59,671 bases of DNA from Gammaproteobacteria bacterium (GTDB lineage Bacteria; Pseudomonadota; Gammaproteobacteria; Enterobacterales; Alteromonadaceae). The DNA lies in NCBI GenBank assembly GCA_017302255.1, contig JAFLDV010000027.1, positions 1 to 59,671 on the forward strand, in the 5' to 3' direction. The notes beneath the pieces were generated by a model. It saw only the letters and a list, made by a program, of their open reading frames with translations. It did no database searches and had not been told where the DNA came from. Shown piece after piece: positions 7,926 to 17,825 of this stretch. The position numbers were made by a program, and so were the translations under genes. Each line of letters starts with the position of its first letter. Position 1 is the stretch's first letter.

Positions 7926-10094
7926 TTAAACTGCAGTTAAGCGCGCATAAGCAGTGACCAACCATTTTGAACCCAGTAGGTCGAAGTTGATTTGGATCCG
8001 CGATTGATTGCCCGTGCCTTCATAGTTCAGCACCGTGCCTTCGCCGAACTTATCGTGCAGCACGCGTTGGCCAAGTTTAAATCCGGTATTTTCAAAAGCG
8101 CTATGACTGGCCGCATTGCCAAAACGATTGAATTGCGTTGGTCGACTCACCGTAGTGGTTAAGCGGATTTCTTCCACATATTCGGCCGGAATTTCTCGCA
8201 AAAACCGTGATGGCTTGTTGTATTGTTCCTGACCATACAACCGGCGACTTTCGGCGTGGCATAAATACAATTTCTGCATTGCACGCGTCATACCGACATA
8301 ACACAAACGGCGCTCTTCTTCTAAGCGTGTAGGATCATCGCCGCTTTGTTGGCTTGGGAACATTCCTTCTTCTAGGCCACATATAAACACCAGCGGGAAT
8401 TCCAAACCTTTTGCGGTATGCAACGTCATTAGTTGCACTGCGTCGGAATGTTCTTCAGCTTGATATTCACCGGCTTCCAAAGCTGCTTGTGATAAGAAAG
8501 CGGTAAGCGCGGTCATCTCTTCCGAGTTCACATAATTTTGGTTGGCACAGGCGTTAACCAACTCATTTAAGTTTTCAATGCGTGTTTGAGCTTTTTCGCC
8601 TTTTTCGGCTGAATACATCGCGTGCAAACCCGATTGGTGGATCACATGGTCGGCTTGCTCGTCTAACGACAAATCGCGGATCTCATCATCTAAGCGATTG
8701 ATTAAATCCATGAAGGCTTTGATTGCATTGGCGGCGCGACCAGTGAACTGATTGAGATGCAGCATCGTCTGCAAACTGGCCCACAAAGTTTGCTGCTCCG
8801 CTTTGGCGTGTTCACGGACTTTATCCAAACTGCTATCACCAATACCGCGTGTTGGCGTGTTGATGATCCGCTCTAAAGCTGCATCATCTTGGCGATTATT
8901 GATAAGACGCATATAGGCTAACGCGTCTTTAATTTCCTGACGTTCATAGAAACGCAGGCCGCCATAAATGCGATAGTTAATGCCGTCTTGGATAAGCGCT
9001 TCTTCCAATACCCGCGATTGCGCGTTGTTACGATAAAGCACTGCGGCTTCGACCAACTTGCCACCTTGGCGACGCCATTCGCGGATCCGGCTGACAATAA
9101 ACCGCGCTTCATCGAGTTCATTAAAGGCGCTATAGAGAGATATTGGTTCGCCATCGTCGCCGTCTGTCCACAAGTCTTTGCCCAAGCGGCTCTGGTTGTG
9201 GGTGATCACCGCATTGGCGGCTTTTAAAATTGTGCCGGTGGAGCGGTAATTTTGCTCAAGGCGAATAGTGACAGGCTCAGGGAAGTCTTTTAAGAAGGTT
9301 TGGATATTCTCGACTTTCGCGCCGCGCCAGCCATAAATCGATTGGTCGTCGTCACCGACAATCATGACCCGCGCGTGATTGCCTGCTAACAAACGTAACC
9401 ACTGATATTGAATGGCGTTGGTGTCTTGGAACTCATCGACCAGTATTTGCCGAAAACGTTGTTGGTAGTGGCCGCGAATGTCACTGTTGTGTTTCAGTAA
9501 TTCAAAGCTGCGTAATAAGATTTCGGCGAAATCGACTAAACCCGCGCGGTCACACATATCTTGGTAAGCGGCGTAAATCTTGATTAGGGTTTCTTGGTTA
9601 AAATCACCGCCATGACTCATCATGCCGGGTCTTTGCCCTTCATCTTTGCAGCCATTGATAAACCATTGCACTTGCTTTGGCGCCCAATGTTTTTCGTCTA
9701 AATTCAGCGCCTTTAACACCCGTCGTACTAAACGGTATTGGTCATCCGAATCGATAATTTGGAAACCCTGCGGCAAGCCGGCTTCTTGATAATGCGCACG
9801 CAGCATCCGATGGGATAAGCCGTGGAAAGTCCCCATCCACAGATTGTTCAGGCTAACTCCGACGGTATGCTCAATACGGGCGCGCATTTCTTGCGACGCT
9901 TTGTTGGTAAAGGTTACGGCAAGCAAACTATAAGGGGCTACTCGCTCAACTTGCATCAACCAGGCAAGGCGATGCACTAGCACGCGAGTTTTGCCCGAGC
10001 CTGCGCCCGCTAAAATCAGCATATGTTGGCTTGGCGCAGCAACGGCATCGCGTTGTTTATCGTTCAAACCGTCTAGTAATAGAGATACGTCCAT
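7926..10094 (-). CDS. uvrD: DNA helicase II UvrD
   Basis: 722 residues against 720 in E. coli. SF1A 3-prime to 5-prime helicase acting in nucleotide excision repair and methyl-directed mismatch repair. Visible motifs: Q-motif LNDKQRDAVAAP, Walker A AGAGSGKT at residues 29-36, motif II LVDEFQDTN, motif III GDDDQSIYGWRGA, motif IV RLEQNYRS, motif V TLHTAKGLEFPLVF and motif VI YVGMTRAM. The C-terminal Tudor-like tail (LGQRVLHDKFGEGTVLNYEG) that contacts RNA polymerase is intact. It lies downstream of yigB, as in Enterobacteria. Confidence 0.97.
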   Translation of the reverse strand: MDVSLLLDGLNDKQRDAVAAPSQHMLILAGAGSGKTRVLVHRLAWLMQVERVAPYSLLAVTFTNKASQEMRARIEHTVGVSLNNLWMGTFHGLSHRMLRAHYQEAGLPQGFQIIDSDDQYRLVRRVLKALNLDEKHWAPKQVQWFINGCKDEGQRPGMMSHGGDFNQETLIKIYAAYQDMCDRAGLVDFAEILLRSFELLKHNSDIRGHYQQRFRQILVDEFQDTNAIQYQWLRLLAGNHARVMIVGDDDQSIYGWRGAKVENIQTFLKDFPEPVTIRLEQNYRSTGTILKAANAVITHNQSRLGKDLWTDGDDGEPISLYSAFNELDEARFIVSRIREWRRQGGKLVEAAVLYRNNAQSRVLEEALIQDGINYRIYGGLRFYERQEIKDALAYMRLINNRQDDAALERIINTPTRGIGDSSLDKVREHAKAEQQTLWASLQTMLHLNQFTGRAANAIKAFMDLINRLDDEIRDLSLDEQADHVIHQSGLHAMYSAEKGEKAQTRIENLNELVNACANQNYVNSEEMTALTAFLSQAALEAGEYQAEEHSDAVQLMTLHTAKGLEFPLVFICGLEEGMFPSQQSGDDPTRLEEERRLCYVGMTRAMQKLYLCHAESRRLYGQEQYNKPSRFLREIPAEYVEEIRLTTTVSRPTQFNRFGNAASHSAFENTGFKLGQRVLHDKFGEGTVLNYEGTGNQSRIQINFDLLGSKWLVTAYARLTAV

Positions 10095-10157
10095 CTACAA
10101 AACTCATGGATAAATTTACAGTCAGTATACCATAGCCTTGTCAGAACGGCAGTGCCG

Positions 10158-10877
10158 CTATCGGCTCTGCGCTGGCAGTTGCAGCAATTGGTCAAGCTCA
10201 CTGATCGCCAGATGCGGCAGTACGCGCAGACGAACAGTCGGGCGACAAAATTTATCCATCCAAGCCGTCTGACAACCAGCATTTAGCGCACCCACAATAT
10301 CTGACTCTGGGTGATCGCCGATGTGCAACACTTGGTTAGTCGTGAGATCAAGCCGACTGGCGGCTTTTTCAAACATGTCAGGAAATGGTTTCATCCGCCC
10401 ATCAGGGCCAGCACGCAGGCTTAAGGCAAATAAATCGGCGATGCCCATTTTCGCCAAATTGGCGTTGCCGTTAGTAATGGCAATCAACGGGAACCTCGCC
10501 GCAAGTTGCTGTAAGATTGGTCGAACCTCAGGGGCAAGCTGAACATTGGTTCGCGCATCGAGAAAAGCATCCATTGCGTATTGCGCAATATCCATAGCCG
10601 CACAGTTTGAAATACCCGCCGCAGTTAAACCTTGCTCCAACGCAGTTAAGCGCCACTGACTGACATCGTGGCGGATCTCTGGATTTTGCTCAGCGAGTTG
10701 CCAGCGCAACTGATGCCAATATTGCGGAGTGTTATCAACAAAATCAGGAAGTTGACGAGCAATCGCCTGTTGCATGGCCAATTCGGCCCGCGCGATAACT
10801 TCAGGGTTTGCATACAGAGTGTCATCTAAATCAAACGACAAAGCGCGAATAGGTGCGAGATTTTTGTAAATGCGCAT
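10158..10877 (-). CDS. yigB: HAD-family hydrolase YigB (FMN phosphatase type)
   Basis: 239 residues, the same length as E. coli YigB, a HAD-superfamily phosphatase able to release riboflavin from FMN. The nucleophile motif is SFDLDDTLY (residues 15-23), motif II is the ITNGN region, and motif III/IV is HIGDHPESDIVGALNAGCQTAWM near the C-terminus. The gene keeps its conserved place between xerC and uvrD. A triple 12-base repeat precedes it. The 63-base gap to uvrD leaves room for a weak separate promoter, but one operon is likely. Confidence 0.88.
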   Translation of the reverse strand: MRIYKNLAPIRALSFDLDDTLYANPEVIARAELAMQQAIARQLPDFVDNTPQYWHQLRWQLAEQNPEIRHDVSQWRLTALEQGLTAAGISNCAAMDIAQYAMDAFLDARTNVQLAPEVRPILQQLAARFPLIAITNGNANLAKMGIADLFALSLRAGPDGRMKPFPDMFEKAASRLDLTTNQVLHIGDHPESDIVGALNAGCQTAWMDKFCRPTVRLRVLPHLAISELDQLLQLPAQSR

Positions 10878-10904
10878 TGGCGAATTTCCTGCGTAATTTG
10901 TTGT

Positions 10905-10940
10905 TTAGTTGTGTGCTTAGTTGTCTGCTTAGTTGTCTGC
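10905..10940. repeat. Three tandem copies of a 12-base unit
   Basis: TTAGTTGTGTGC is followed by two copies of TTAGTTGTCTGC, in the 144-base gap between xerC and yigB. The array is short, with one base difference. It may be slippage-prone. No open frame or hairpin is associated with it. Confidence 0.8.
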
Positions 10941-11021
10941 TTAAAAAGCGCCGATATTTAGCTGCGTCGAGCTAAGTAATACTGCTGAAATGACTACTTC
11001 GATCTGTCCACATCGTCATTG

Positions 11022-11933
11022 TCACGACTGCTTCTTCGCTCGCGGATGCGCCGCATCATAAACCTTGGCCAGATGTTGGAAATCAAGGTGGGTGTAGACT
11101 TGGGTGGTACTTAGGTTGGCGTGACCAAGCATTTCTTGCACTGCGCGTAGGTCGCCGCTGGACTCCAACACATGACTGGCAAAAGAGTGGCGCAGCATGT
11201 GTGGATGCACTTGCTGATCTAGGCCTTGGCGTTGCCCCCACAAGGCGACTCGTTGGCGGACATGTCGCGCAGAAATCCGAGTTTTTTGGCGGCTGAGAAA
11301 TAACGCATTGGCATCTGCAGCGACATACGCCGGTCGCACCGCGAGCCAGCGCTGTATCGCTTGGGCCGCCAGTTTCCCCACAGGCAAAATGCGTTCTTTA
11401 TTGCCTTTACCACGCACGCGAATGAGTCGCTCACTCCAGTCGATATCAGCGAGATTAGCGTTCACCAACTCTTCAAGTCGCAGTCCCGATGAATAAAATA
11501 GCTCCATGATGGCTTGGTCGCGGGTGGCTAAATCATCCTCCGCTGAATCCAAATCCAGCAAACGCGACATTTCATCAACGTCGAGATTTTTGGGGAGTAA
11601 CTTGTTGATTTTCGGCACCTTAATCAAGGCCGCAGGGTTGTCATCAACTAACTGCTGTTGCAACAAATAGCGATACAAGCTGCGCAACGCGGCAACCCGC
11701 AGGGCGAGACTGCGCGGTTTTAAGCTAGCTCGGCAAGACAGAATATGTTGTTGCAGTTGCGTGGCAGTTATCGCACCCCAGCCAGCACAATCTGCGGGTA
11801 GCTGATTGATCACTGCACAGAGTTGCAGCTGATAAGTTTCAAGGGTTTTCGCACTGTAAGCCCGCTCATAGCGGAGATATTGCAGAAATTGCTCCAGCCA
11901 AGGCCGGAATTGTTCAGGCGCTGGGCTGGTCAT
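11022..11933 (-). CDS. xerC: Site-specific tyrosine recombinase XerC
   Basis: 303 residues (E. coli 298). XerC acts with XerD at dif to resolve chromosome dimers at division. An N-terminal core-binding SAM-like domain (residues 8-105) precedes the catalytic domain. The active-site residues align with E. coli as R152, K176, H245, R248, H271 and nucleophile Y280 (QVYTHLDF). The gene overlaps the end of the DUF484 gene by 20 bases, the conserved arrangement in gammaproteobacteria, which supports translational coupling. Confidence 0.96.
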   Translation of the reverse strand: MTSPAPEQFRPWLEQFLQYLRYERAYSAKTLETYQLQLCAVINQLPADCAGWGAITATQLQQHILSCRASLKPRSLALRVAALRSLYRYLLQQQLVDDNPAALIKVPKINKLLPKNLDVDEMSRLLDLDSAEDDLATRDQAIMELFYSSGLRLEELVNANLADIDWSERLIRVRGKGNKERILPVGKLAAQAIQRWLAVRPAYVAADANALFLSRQKTRISARHVRQRVALWGQRQGLDQQVHPHMLRHSFASHVLESSGDLRAVQEMLGHANLSTTQVYTHLDFQHLAKVYDAAHPRAKKQS

Positions 11934-12585
11934 AACGGGTTAAAACCACAGCCAACAGTTTGGCAATATGGTCGATAAATATGGTGTCCATGCTCGGCTG
12001 GAAGTGATCATCAAGTTCCGAACCAAATGCCAAAAGCGCTAGTGGTTTTTCGACTTCGCTAATGAGTAACAGCGCAACCGAGTGGATGCTGCTGGGAAAC
12101 AAGGTGGCCATTTCTTCTTTGTTCAATCGGCCAAAATACACTTGTCGACCTTGCATCCGATTTTCCAGCATCAGCTGTAAGCCACTAAAATGTTCACCCA
12201 TGGATTCATTGCTGAATTCAAGTAAGGTGCAGGCATGCACTTGTGGCATCTTGTTGGCAAATGCACTCAAAGCCAAGCGAATGTCAGTTTTTTGCTGGGC
12301 GCTGGCGATATCTAAGTGCAGTTGATTGAGGGCAAAAAAGATATGCTCATTTTGCCTAGCAATCGACATCAACCGAGTAATGTCTTCTTCCAAACCGCGC
12401 ACTCGCTCCCTTTGCATTTCCATTTGCCGTTCAACCAGAGAAACCGCGCCCCGTTGCGCATGCGGTAAGCGCAAGCGCGACAGCAGTTCAGGATGCTGTT
12501 GGAAAAATGCTGGGTGTTCCAGTAGGTATTGATAAACCATCTGGTCTTCGAGATAAATGCGATCAGGCTCAAAAACGTCGGTCAT
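11914..12585 (-). CDS. DUF484 family protein
   Basis: 223 residues from the ATG at 12585, which overlaps the dapF stop as ATGA. An upstream in-frame start would add 53 residues lying within dapF and is rejected. DUF484 proteins have a helical N-terminal part (here a coiled coil around residues 55-80, [18 protein letters not shown]) and a GAF-like domain (residues about 90-220). Their function is not established; the fixed place between dapF and xerC is typical of gammaproteobacteria. The protein is probably cytoplasmic. Confidence 0.9.
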   Translation of the reverse strand: MTDVFEPDRIYLEDQMVYQYLLEHPAFFQQHPELLSRLRLPHAQRGAVSLVERQMEMQRERVRGLEEDITRLMSIARQNEHIFFALNQLHLDIASAQQKTDIRLALSAFANKMPQVHACTLLEFSNESMGEHFSGLQLMLENRMQGRQVYFGRLNKEEMATLFPSSIHSVALLLISEVEKPLALLAFGSELDDHFQPSMDTIFIDHIAKLLAVVLTRYDQPSA

Positions 12586-13412
12586 AACATCAATTGTCCA
12601 TCGTAGACGTGCTCTGCAGGTCCAGTCATTTTGACCGGTTGCCCTGGGCCATTCCAACGGATTTGCAAACTGCCTCCGGGTAAATCCACCCGAACTTGTT
12701 GCTGCAAACTTTTCTGCAATTGGCCGACCACTGCTGCTGCGCAAGCGCCAGTACCGCAGGCTAAAGTTTCACCTGCGCCGCGCTCCCACACCCGTAACTT
12801 AATATGGGTTGGACTTAACACTTGCATAAACCCGATGTTCGCGCGCTCAGGGAAGCGCTCATGATTTTCAAAAATCGGCCCCCAATTGAGGACTGGCGCA
12901 GTATCGACATCATCGACTGTGATCACTGCATGCGGATTGCCCATCGACACGACACCACATAACGTGGTTGCATTGTCGCCATGCAGAATGTAATTCACTT
13001 CTTGTTTTTGCGCTTTGAACGGTACTCGAGCAGGTTCAAATTGCGGAATACCCATATTCACGGTGACTTGGCCGTCGGGTTCGACATACAACACAATTTT
13101 ACCGGATTTGGTGCTGACCGCGATTTTGTATTTGTTGGTTAAGCCTTTATTGCGGACGAACTTAGCAAAACAACGAGCGCCATTGCCGCATTGCTCCACT
13201 TCAGAACCATCGGCATTAAAAATGCGGTAGTGAAAATCCAAATCGGGATCATATGGCGGTTCGACCATCAGCAATTGGTCAAAGCCAACCCCAAAGTTGC
13301 GGTCGGCTAATTGGCGGATTTGTTCTTTGGTTAAGAACACGTTTTGACTCACAGCGTCGATCACCATGAAGTCATTGCCCAATCCGTGCATTTTAGAAAA
13401 CTGTAATAACAT
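12582..13412 (-). CDS. dapF: Diaminopimelate epimerase DapF
   Basis: 276 residues. Interconverts LL- and meso-diaminopimelate without a cofactor, supplying lysine and peptidoglycan synthesis. The two catalytic cysteines are visible: C75 in EQCGNGARC and C219 in [13 protein letters not shown]. The start [15 protein letters not shown] is the family's canonical N-terminus. It lies between lysA and the DUF484 gene, with a 4-base overlap to the latter, so one operon is clear. LysA, the next enzyme of the pathway, is encoded directly upstream. Confidence 0.97.
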   Translation of the reverse strand: MLLQFSKMHGLGNDFMVIDAVSQNVFLTKEQIRQLADRNFGVGFDQLLMVEPPYDPDLDFHYRIFNADGSEVEQCGNGARCFAKFVRNKGLTNKYKIAVSTKSGKIVLYVEPDGQVTVNMGIPQFEPARVPFKAQKQEVNYILHGDNATTLCGVVSMGNPHAVITVDDVDTAPVLNWGPIFENHERFPERANIGFMQVLSPTHIKLRVWERGAGETLACGTGACAAAVVGQLQKSLQQQVRVDLPGGSLQIRWNGPGQPVKMTGPAEHVYDGQLML

Positions 13413-13436
13413 GCCAACCTTTAATTCTGTTGATGG

Positions 13437-14690
13437 TCAGGCTGGGAGCAACTGCTCGCCTTGCCATAAATCCTGCCATTGTTCACGCTGGCGCACCAGA
13501 TGCACAGTATCACCGTCTACCAGCACTTCGGCAGCGCGGCGACGACTGTTGTAGTTTGAACTCATGGTAAAACCATAAGCACCAGCCGAGCGTACCACTA
13601 GCAGATCGTCGACCTCAATGGCTAGTTGCCGGTCTTTACCGAGAAAATCGCCAGTTTCACAAACAGGGCCGACAACATCATAAGTTTGCGCGCTCAATGC
13701 CGGTTTCAACTGTGCCGGAATAATATTCATCCAAGCGGAGTAAAGCGCTGGTCGAATTAAATCGTTCATCGCCGCATCGACAATGGCAAAATTCTTTTCT
13801 TGACCAGGTTTTAAGTATTCCACTTTGGTCAGCAACACACCGGCGTTTGCCATAATGGCGCGACCTGGTTCAAACAATAAGGTTAAGTGTGGATAGGCTT
13901 TTAAGCGTTTGACCACTTCAGCCGCGTATTCTTGTGGATGCGGTGGGGTTTCATCCAAATACGTCACACCAAGGCCACCGCCAATATCGATATGGGATAG
14001 TTGGATACCGAGCGTAGTTAATTTATCGATGAGCGCCAATAATTTATCTAAAGCATCGAGGAACGGCTGAGTTTGCGTCAGTTGTGAGCCAATATGACAG
14101 TCGACACCAACTACTTTTAAATGTGATGAAGCCGCCGCTTGTTGATACATAGCAACAGCATCATTGATATCAATACCAAACTTGTTGGCTTTGAGCCCGG
14201 TCGAAATGTACGGATGAGTTTGGGCATCAATATCAGGGTTAACCCGAATTGAAATTGGCGCAACTTTACCAAGTCGTTCGGCAACTTCTTGAATTCTTGA
14301 AAGTTCAGGAATTGATTCAACGTTAAAACACTTAATACCGGTGTTTAAAGCAAATTCAATTTCAGCTTCGCTTTTGCCTACGCCAGAAAACACCACTTTG
14401 GCTGGATTACCGCCTGCTTGTAACACACGGCGTAATTCACCTTCAGAAACGATATCAAAACCACTGCCAAGACGCGCCAATAGATTCAATAAGGCGATGT
14501 TGCTATTGGCTTTCACCGCATAACATACCAAATGTGGGTGATCGCCAGCTGCTTGCTCAAAGGCCTGATAATGGCGCTCAATGGTCGCCCGTGAATAGAC
14601 ATAAGTTGGCGTGCCAAATTGCTCGGCGATGGCGCTAAGTGCCACTTTTTCGGCAAACAGTTGCTGCCCCTGATACTGAAAATGATCCAC
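13437..14690 (-). CDS. lysA: Diaminopimelate decarboxylase LysA
   Basis: 417 residues, normal for the family. PLP-dependent fold-III decarboxylase converting meso-diaminopimelate to lysine. The PLP lysine is K60 in CYAVKANSN; other signatures are the glycine-rich phosphate loop HIDIGGGLGV and the dimer-interface cysteine motif GPVCETGDFLG. The gene is 24 bases upstream of dapF and 5 bases downstream of lptM, giving an lptM-lysA-dapF operon. No regulator gene of the LysR type is adjacent. Confidence 0.97.
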   Translation of the reverse strand: MDHFQYQGQQLFAEKVALSAIAEQFGTPTYVYSRATIERHYQAFEQAAGDHPHLVCYAVKANSNIALLNLLARLGSGFDIVSEGELRRVLQAGGNPAKVVFSGVGKSEAEIEFALNTGIKCFNVESIPELSRIQEVAERLGKVAPISIRVNPDIDAQTHPYISTGLKANKFGIDINDAVAMYQQAAASSHLKVVGVDCHIGSQLTQTQPFLDALDKLLALIDKLTTLGIQLSHIDIGGGLGVTYLDETPPHPQEYAAEVVKRLKAYPHLTLLFEPGRAIMANAGVLLTKVEYLKPGQEKNFAIVDAAMNDLIRPALYSAWMNIIPAQLKPALSAQTYDVVGPVCETGDFLGKDRQLAIEVDDLLVVRSAGAYGFTMSSNYNSRRRAAEVLVDGDTVHLVRQREQWQDLWQGEQLLPA

Positions 14691-14695
14691 CTGAG

Positions 14696-14869
14696 TTACC
14701 CTTGCGTTTCTGTTGTTGCTGGAGTGATAGGTTCGGCCTGAACAGGGGCCGATTGCTGGGTCGCTTTAGGTTCTTTTGGCAAGGTCAATGGACCTTTTTG
14801 GCCGCAACCAACCAGCATTAATAAACTGAGAACCATTAGTGAACCCACAGCGCGACGCACAGCTTTCAT
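14696..14869 (-). CDS. lptM: Small outer-membrane lipoprotein LptM (YifL)
   Basis: 57 residues. After a short signal peptide comes a lipobox (LMLVGC) and the signature GCGQKGPLTLP, followed by a disordered Pro/Thr/Gln-rich tail. This matches LptM/YifL, a lipoprotein that in E. coli assists assembly and oxidative maturation of the LptD lipopolysaccharide translocon. The position, upstream of lysA/dapF and divergent from cyaY, is the conserved one. The start ATG at 14869 has an A/T-rich leader with a GA-rich stretch upstream. Confidence 0.9.
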   Translation of the reverse strand: MKAVRRAVGSLMVLSLLMLVGCGQKGPLTLPKEPKATQQSAPVQAEPITPATTETQG

Positions 14870-14942
14870 TTTTTTTGATTTCTTTAATTGTTGATGGCTC
14901 TATAATCGCATCCTTAGCGGCAAAAGCAAACAGGTGAAGCAG

Positions 14943-15266
14943 ATGAATGACGTAGAATATGACGAGTTAACCGACGCGGTTCTGCTCGCGGTTGAGGAAG
15001 CCATTGAGCGCTTGGATCTGGACTTAGATTTTGAAAGCAACGGTGGCTTGTTAAGTATCAGTTTTCCCGATAAGAGCAAAATCATCATTAATAAACAACC
15101 GCCTCTGCAGCAATTGTGGGTGGCAACGAAATTCAACGGTCACCATTTTGAGTGGCAAAATGGTCAGTGGATTGATAATCGCTCAGGCACTGAGTTTTGG
15201 CAGTTGATTTCAACGGCAGTGACTAAACAGGCCGGTGTAGCAGTCAATTTGGAGATTAAAGGTTGA
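14943..15266 (+). CDS. cyaY: Frataxin-like protein CyaY
   Basis: 107 residues (E. coli 106). Bacterial frataxin, which binds iron through its acidic first helix and modulates Fe-S cluster assembly on IscU. The acidic ridge is visible in MNDVEYDELTDAVLLAVEEA and LDLDLDFESN. The conserved strand INKQPPLQQLWVA and the FHF-like region HHFEW are present. The ATG at 14943 follows AGGTGAAGC; an in-frame GTG nine bases upstream is less likely. The stop overlaps the next gene's start (TGATG), suggesting coupling. It is divergent from lptM over about 70 bases. Confidence 0.95.
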   Translation: MNDVEYDELTDAVLLAVEEAIERLDLDLDFESNGGLLSISFPDKSKIIINKQPPLQQLWVATKFNGHHFEWQNGQWIDNRSGTEFWQLISTAVTKQAGVAVNLEIKG

Positions 15267-15955
15267 TGGCTGATTTACCTTTTGTCGATGTCCCTGCCGC
15301 TGGCGGTACCCAAGCTGCGGTCATTTGGTTACATGGTTTAGGCGACTCAGGCCATGGTTTTTCGCCAATTGTCCCGGAATTGAGTTTACCGACAGGGCAC
15401 GGCATTCGTTTTTTGTTTCCGCACGCGCCGCAACAGCCGGTCACCATCAACGGCGGCATGGTAATGCGTGCTTGGTATGACATTAAAACCTTAGATTTTA
15501 ATGCGGTTGATGGCAGTCGTGCGGACGAAGCCGGTGTGCGTCAATCGGCTGCAGCTGTCCAGCAGTTGCTGGATAAAGTCATTGCCTCTGGTGTGCCATC
15601 CGAACGGATTGTGCTGGCTGGCTTTAGCCAAGGTGGTGTAATTGCGCTGCACTTGCTGCCGCGGTTACCGTATAAAATTGCTGGGGTTATGGCGCTTTCA
15701 ACTTACATGGCAGTGCCTGAATCGCTGAAAACTGAAATGAACTCGGTAAATAAGGCGACTCCAGTATTGGTCGCGCATGGGTTGATTGATGAAGTCGTGC
15801 CAGTTGATGCTGGTAAGGCCGCATTTAACAGCTTAAAATATGCGGGATTTCAGGTGAAATGGTTTGAATATCGAATGGGCCATTCGGTATGCGCGCAAGA
15901 AGTTGATGATTTGAGTCGGTTTATCCAAACGCAACTGCTGAAAAAGCCTGACTAG
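15266..15955 (+). CDS. Carboxylesterase / acyl-protein thioesterase-like hydrolase
   Basis: 229 residues of the alpha/beta hydrolase family that includes Pseudomonas carboxylesterase II and eukaryotic acyl-protein thioesterases. The oxyanion motif is IWLHGLGDSGHGF, the nucleophile elbow AGFSQGGVIA, the aspartate is in HGLIDEVVP and the catalytic histidine in MGHSVCAQE. It probably hydrolyses short ester substrates in the cytoplasm; no signal peptide is seen. It starts one base inside the cyaY stop. The pair is common in related gammaproteobacteria. Confidence 0.9.
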   Translation: MADLPFVDVPAAGGTQAAVIWLHGLGDSGHGFSPIVPELSLPTGHGIRFLFPHAPQQPVTINGGMVMRAWYDIKTLDFNAVDGSRADEAGVRQSAAAVQQLLDKVIASGVPSERIVLAGFSQGGVIALHLLPRLPYKIAGVMALSTYMAVPESLKTEMNSVNKATPVLVAHGLIDEVVPVDAGKAAFNSLKYAGFQVKWFEYRMGHSVCAQEVDDLSRFIQTQLLKKPD

Positions 15956-15991
15956 CCAACTTCGTTCCCATTTTTGTTAGGATTGTGATTA

Positions 15992-16810
15992 GTGTCAGAG
16001 TCGACCGCAAAGCTAAAGGTCACTGTGAAGTTGCATCAGCAACCGCTCACGGATCTACCAGAGCTAAGTCCGCCGCCGCCAGCGCCGTTATCGGCCTTGC
16101 GGCTAGCGGTTGCTGTGCTGGTGATTTTGCTGGCGGCTTATGGTGGCCGCTGGCTTTACCAGCAATGGCCGCACGATGATATCGATTATGCGGCTTATGC
16201 TGCGCCACAAGATGAACCTGTAACTAATGCTGACGCTCAGCCTAGGGTCACGGCCTCGGTCGAACCGCCAACGCAGCTGTCGTCGCCAGCAAGCAACCCC
16301 AACAGCCAAAGTGTTGAGAGCGAACTGCCGACAAGTAACGATGCGAAAGCGCAACTTGCTGCCGAGCAGGGCGAACAACCGTCAAAGCCTCAAGAGAAGG
16401 TCGCAGAGCAACCTGCGGTTCAACCATTGAATCAAACCTCGGCATCGCAAGCTTCTGTGATAAGTCAGGTCAAGAACCCAGCGCTTCCCACAGGCTTTCG
16501 TCGCATTGTGTTAACGGCCCAAATGGAACGCCTAGAGCCTGGCGCTGCTGTTGCCGAACCTGTGCCTTTTGCCAGCGTCAAACGGGTGTATTTATTCACT
16601 GAAATTGAAGGTTTTGCTGGGCAACATTTACGTCATCGTTGGTATTGGAATAATCAGTTCCAATATGAAGCGCGATTAACCGTCGAAGATTCACCTTGGC
16701 GGACCTACAGTGAAAAATGGTTATTAGATGACCAACGTGGCGTCTGGCGCGTTGAGATTGTTGATCAGGCGCAAAATGTCCTGTATCAACACGACTTTAC
16801 TTATCAATAG
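15992..16810 (+). CDS. DUF2914 domain membrane-anchored protein
   Basis: 272 residues from a GTG start. A short cytoplasmic N-terminus is followed by one membrane helix (residues about 35-54, LRLAVAVLVILLAAYGGRWL). Then comes a 100-residue Ser/Pro/Gln/Ala-rich linker and a C-terminal beta domain (about 165-272) of the DUF2914 type (VYLFTEIEGFAGQHLRHRWYW, then SEKWLLDDQRGVWRVEIVD). The domain probably faces the periplasm. Its function is unknown. It lies just upstream of hemC on the same strand. Confidence 0.85.
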   Translation: MSESTAKLKVTVKLHQQPLTDLPELSPPPPAPLSALRLAVAVLVILLAAYGGRWLYQQWPHDDIDYAAYAAPQDEPVTNADAQPRVTASVEPPTQLSSPASNPNSQSVESELPTSNDAKAQLAAEQGEQPSKPQEKVAEQPAVQPLNQTSASQASVISQVKNPALPTGFRRIVLTAQMERLEPGAAVAEPVPFASVKRVYLFTEIEGFAGQHLRHRWYWNNQFQYEARLTVEDSPWRTYSEKWLLDDQRGVWRVEIVDQAQNVLYQHDFTYQ

Positions 16811-16874
16811 CGGTTATAATACCGTCACTTTCTGAGCCGGTACTTGCCGGCGCTGGCATTTTGCGGATTTCTTT

Positions 16875-17822
16875 ATGACACACTCAGTAGCAACACCTTC
16901 CCGCGTGCGGATCGCCACTCGTAAAAGCGCATTGGCGCTATGGCAGGCGGAATTCGTTAAAGCCCAACTCGAACACTTCCACCCAGGGATTGTGGTCGAA
17001 CTGGTGCCGATGTCGACGCAAGGCGATAAAATTCTAGATACTCCGTTGGCGAAAATTGGTGGCAAAGGCCTTTTCGTTAAAGAGTTAGAAACTGCCATGT
17101 TGGAAGACCGCGCGGATATCGCGGTACACAGCATGAAAGACGTGCCAGTGGAGTTTCCTGAAGGTTTGATGCTATCGACCATCTGTAAACGTGAAGATCC
17201 CCGAGATGCTTTTGTCTCGCATCGTTATGCGAACTTAGCTGAACTGCCTGCGGGCGCCATCGTTGGCACTTCTAGTTTGCGCCGGCAGTGCCAAATCAAG
17301 GCAGTGCGGCCAGATCTGCAAATTCGTGATTTACGCGGGAACGTTAATACGCGTTTAGCCAAATTAGATGCAGGCGAATTTGACGCCATTATTCTGGCGG
17401 CAGCAGGCTTAATTCGGTTAGGTTTTGTCGAGCGCATTCGGGATTACATCAGTGTTGAGCAAAGTCTACCGGCCAATGGCCAAGGTGCTGTTGGCATTGA
17501 ATGCCGCAGCGCTGATGTCGCCATCCAAGCCTTGTTAGCTCCGCTTGAACATGCCCAAACTCGCAGTGCGGTGTTAGCCGAGCGCGCTATGAACCGTGCT
17601 TTACAAGGCGGTTGCCAAGTACCAATTGGTGCTTTTGCCGAGCTTGAAGGTGAGCAACTTTGGTTGCGTGGCTTAGTCGGTCAATTAGATGGTCGCGAGA
17701 TCCTGCGCGCCGAGGTTCGCGGTCATAGTGCTGATGCTGAAGCACTCGGCCAGCAACTGGCTGCGGCATTATTAGCGCAAGGTGCTGGCGCAATTTTGGC
17801 TGCGGTCTATCAGGATGCGTAA
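16875..17822 (+). CDS. hemC: Hydroxymethylbilane synthase (porphobilinogen deaminase)
   Basis: 315 residues. Joins four porphobilinogen molecules into hydroxymethylbilane in haem synthesis. The dipyrromethane cofactor cysteine is C247 in [12 protein letters not shown], the catalytic aspartate is D89 in HSMKDVP, and the arginines that bind the growing chain are present ([34 protein letters not shown]). The preceding 64 bases contain TATAAT at 16814-16819 as a possible -10 element. First gene of the hemCDXY operon. Confidence 0.97.
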   Translation: MTHSVATPSRVRIATRKSALALWQAEFVKAQLEHFHPGIVVELVPMSTQGDKILDTPLAKIGGKGLFVKELETAMLEDRADIAVHSMKDVPVEFPEGLMLSTICKREDPRDAFVSHRYANLAELPAGAIVGTSSLRRQCQIKAVRPDLQIRDLRGNVNTRLAKLDAGEFDAIILAAAGLIRLGFVERIRDYISVEQSLPANGQGAVGIECRSADVAIQALLAPLEHAQTRSAVLAERAMNRALQGGCQVPIGAFAELEGEQLWLRGLVGQLDGREILRAEVRGHSADAEALGQQLAAALLAQGAGAILAAVYQDA

Positions 17823-17825
17823 GGC

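Noticed and set aside
12586-12744. 53-residue N-terminal extension of the DUF484 protein
   Set aside because: It lies wholly within dapF in another frame; the ATGA overlap start at 12585 matches the family length.
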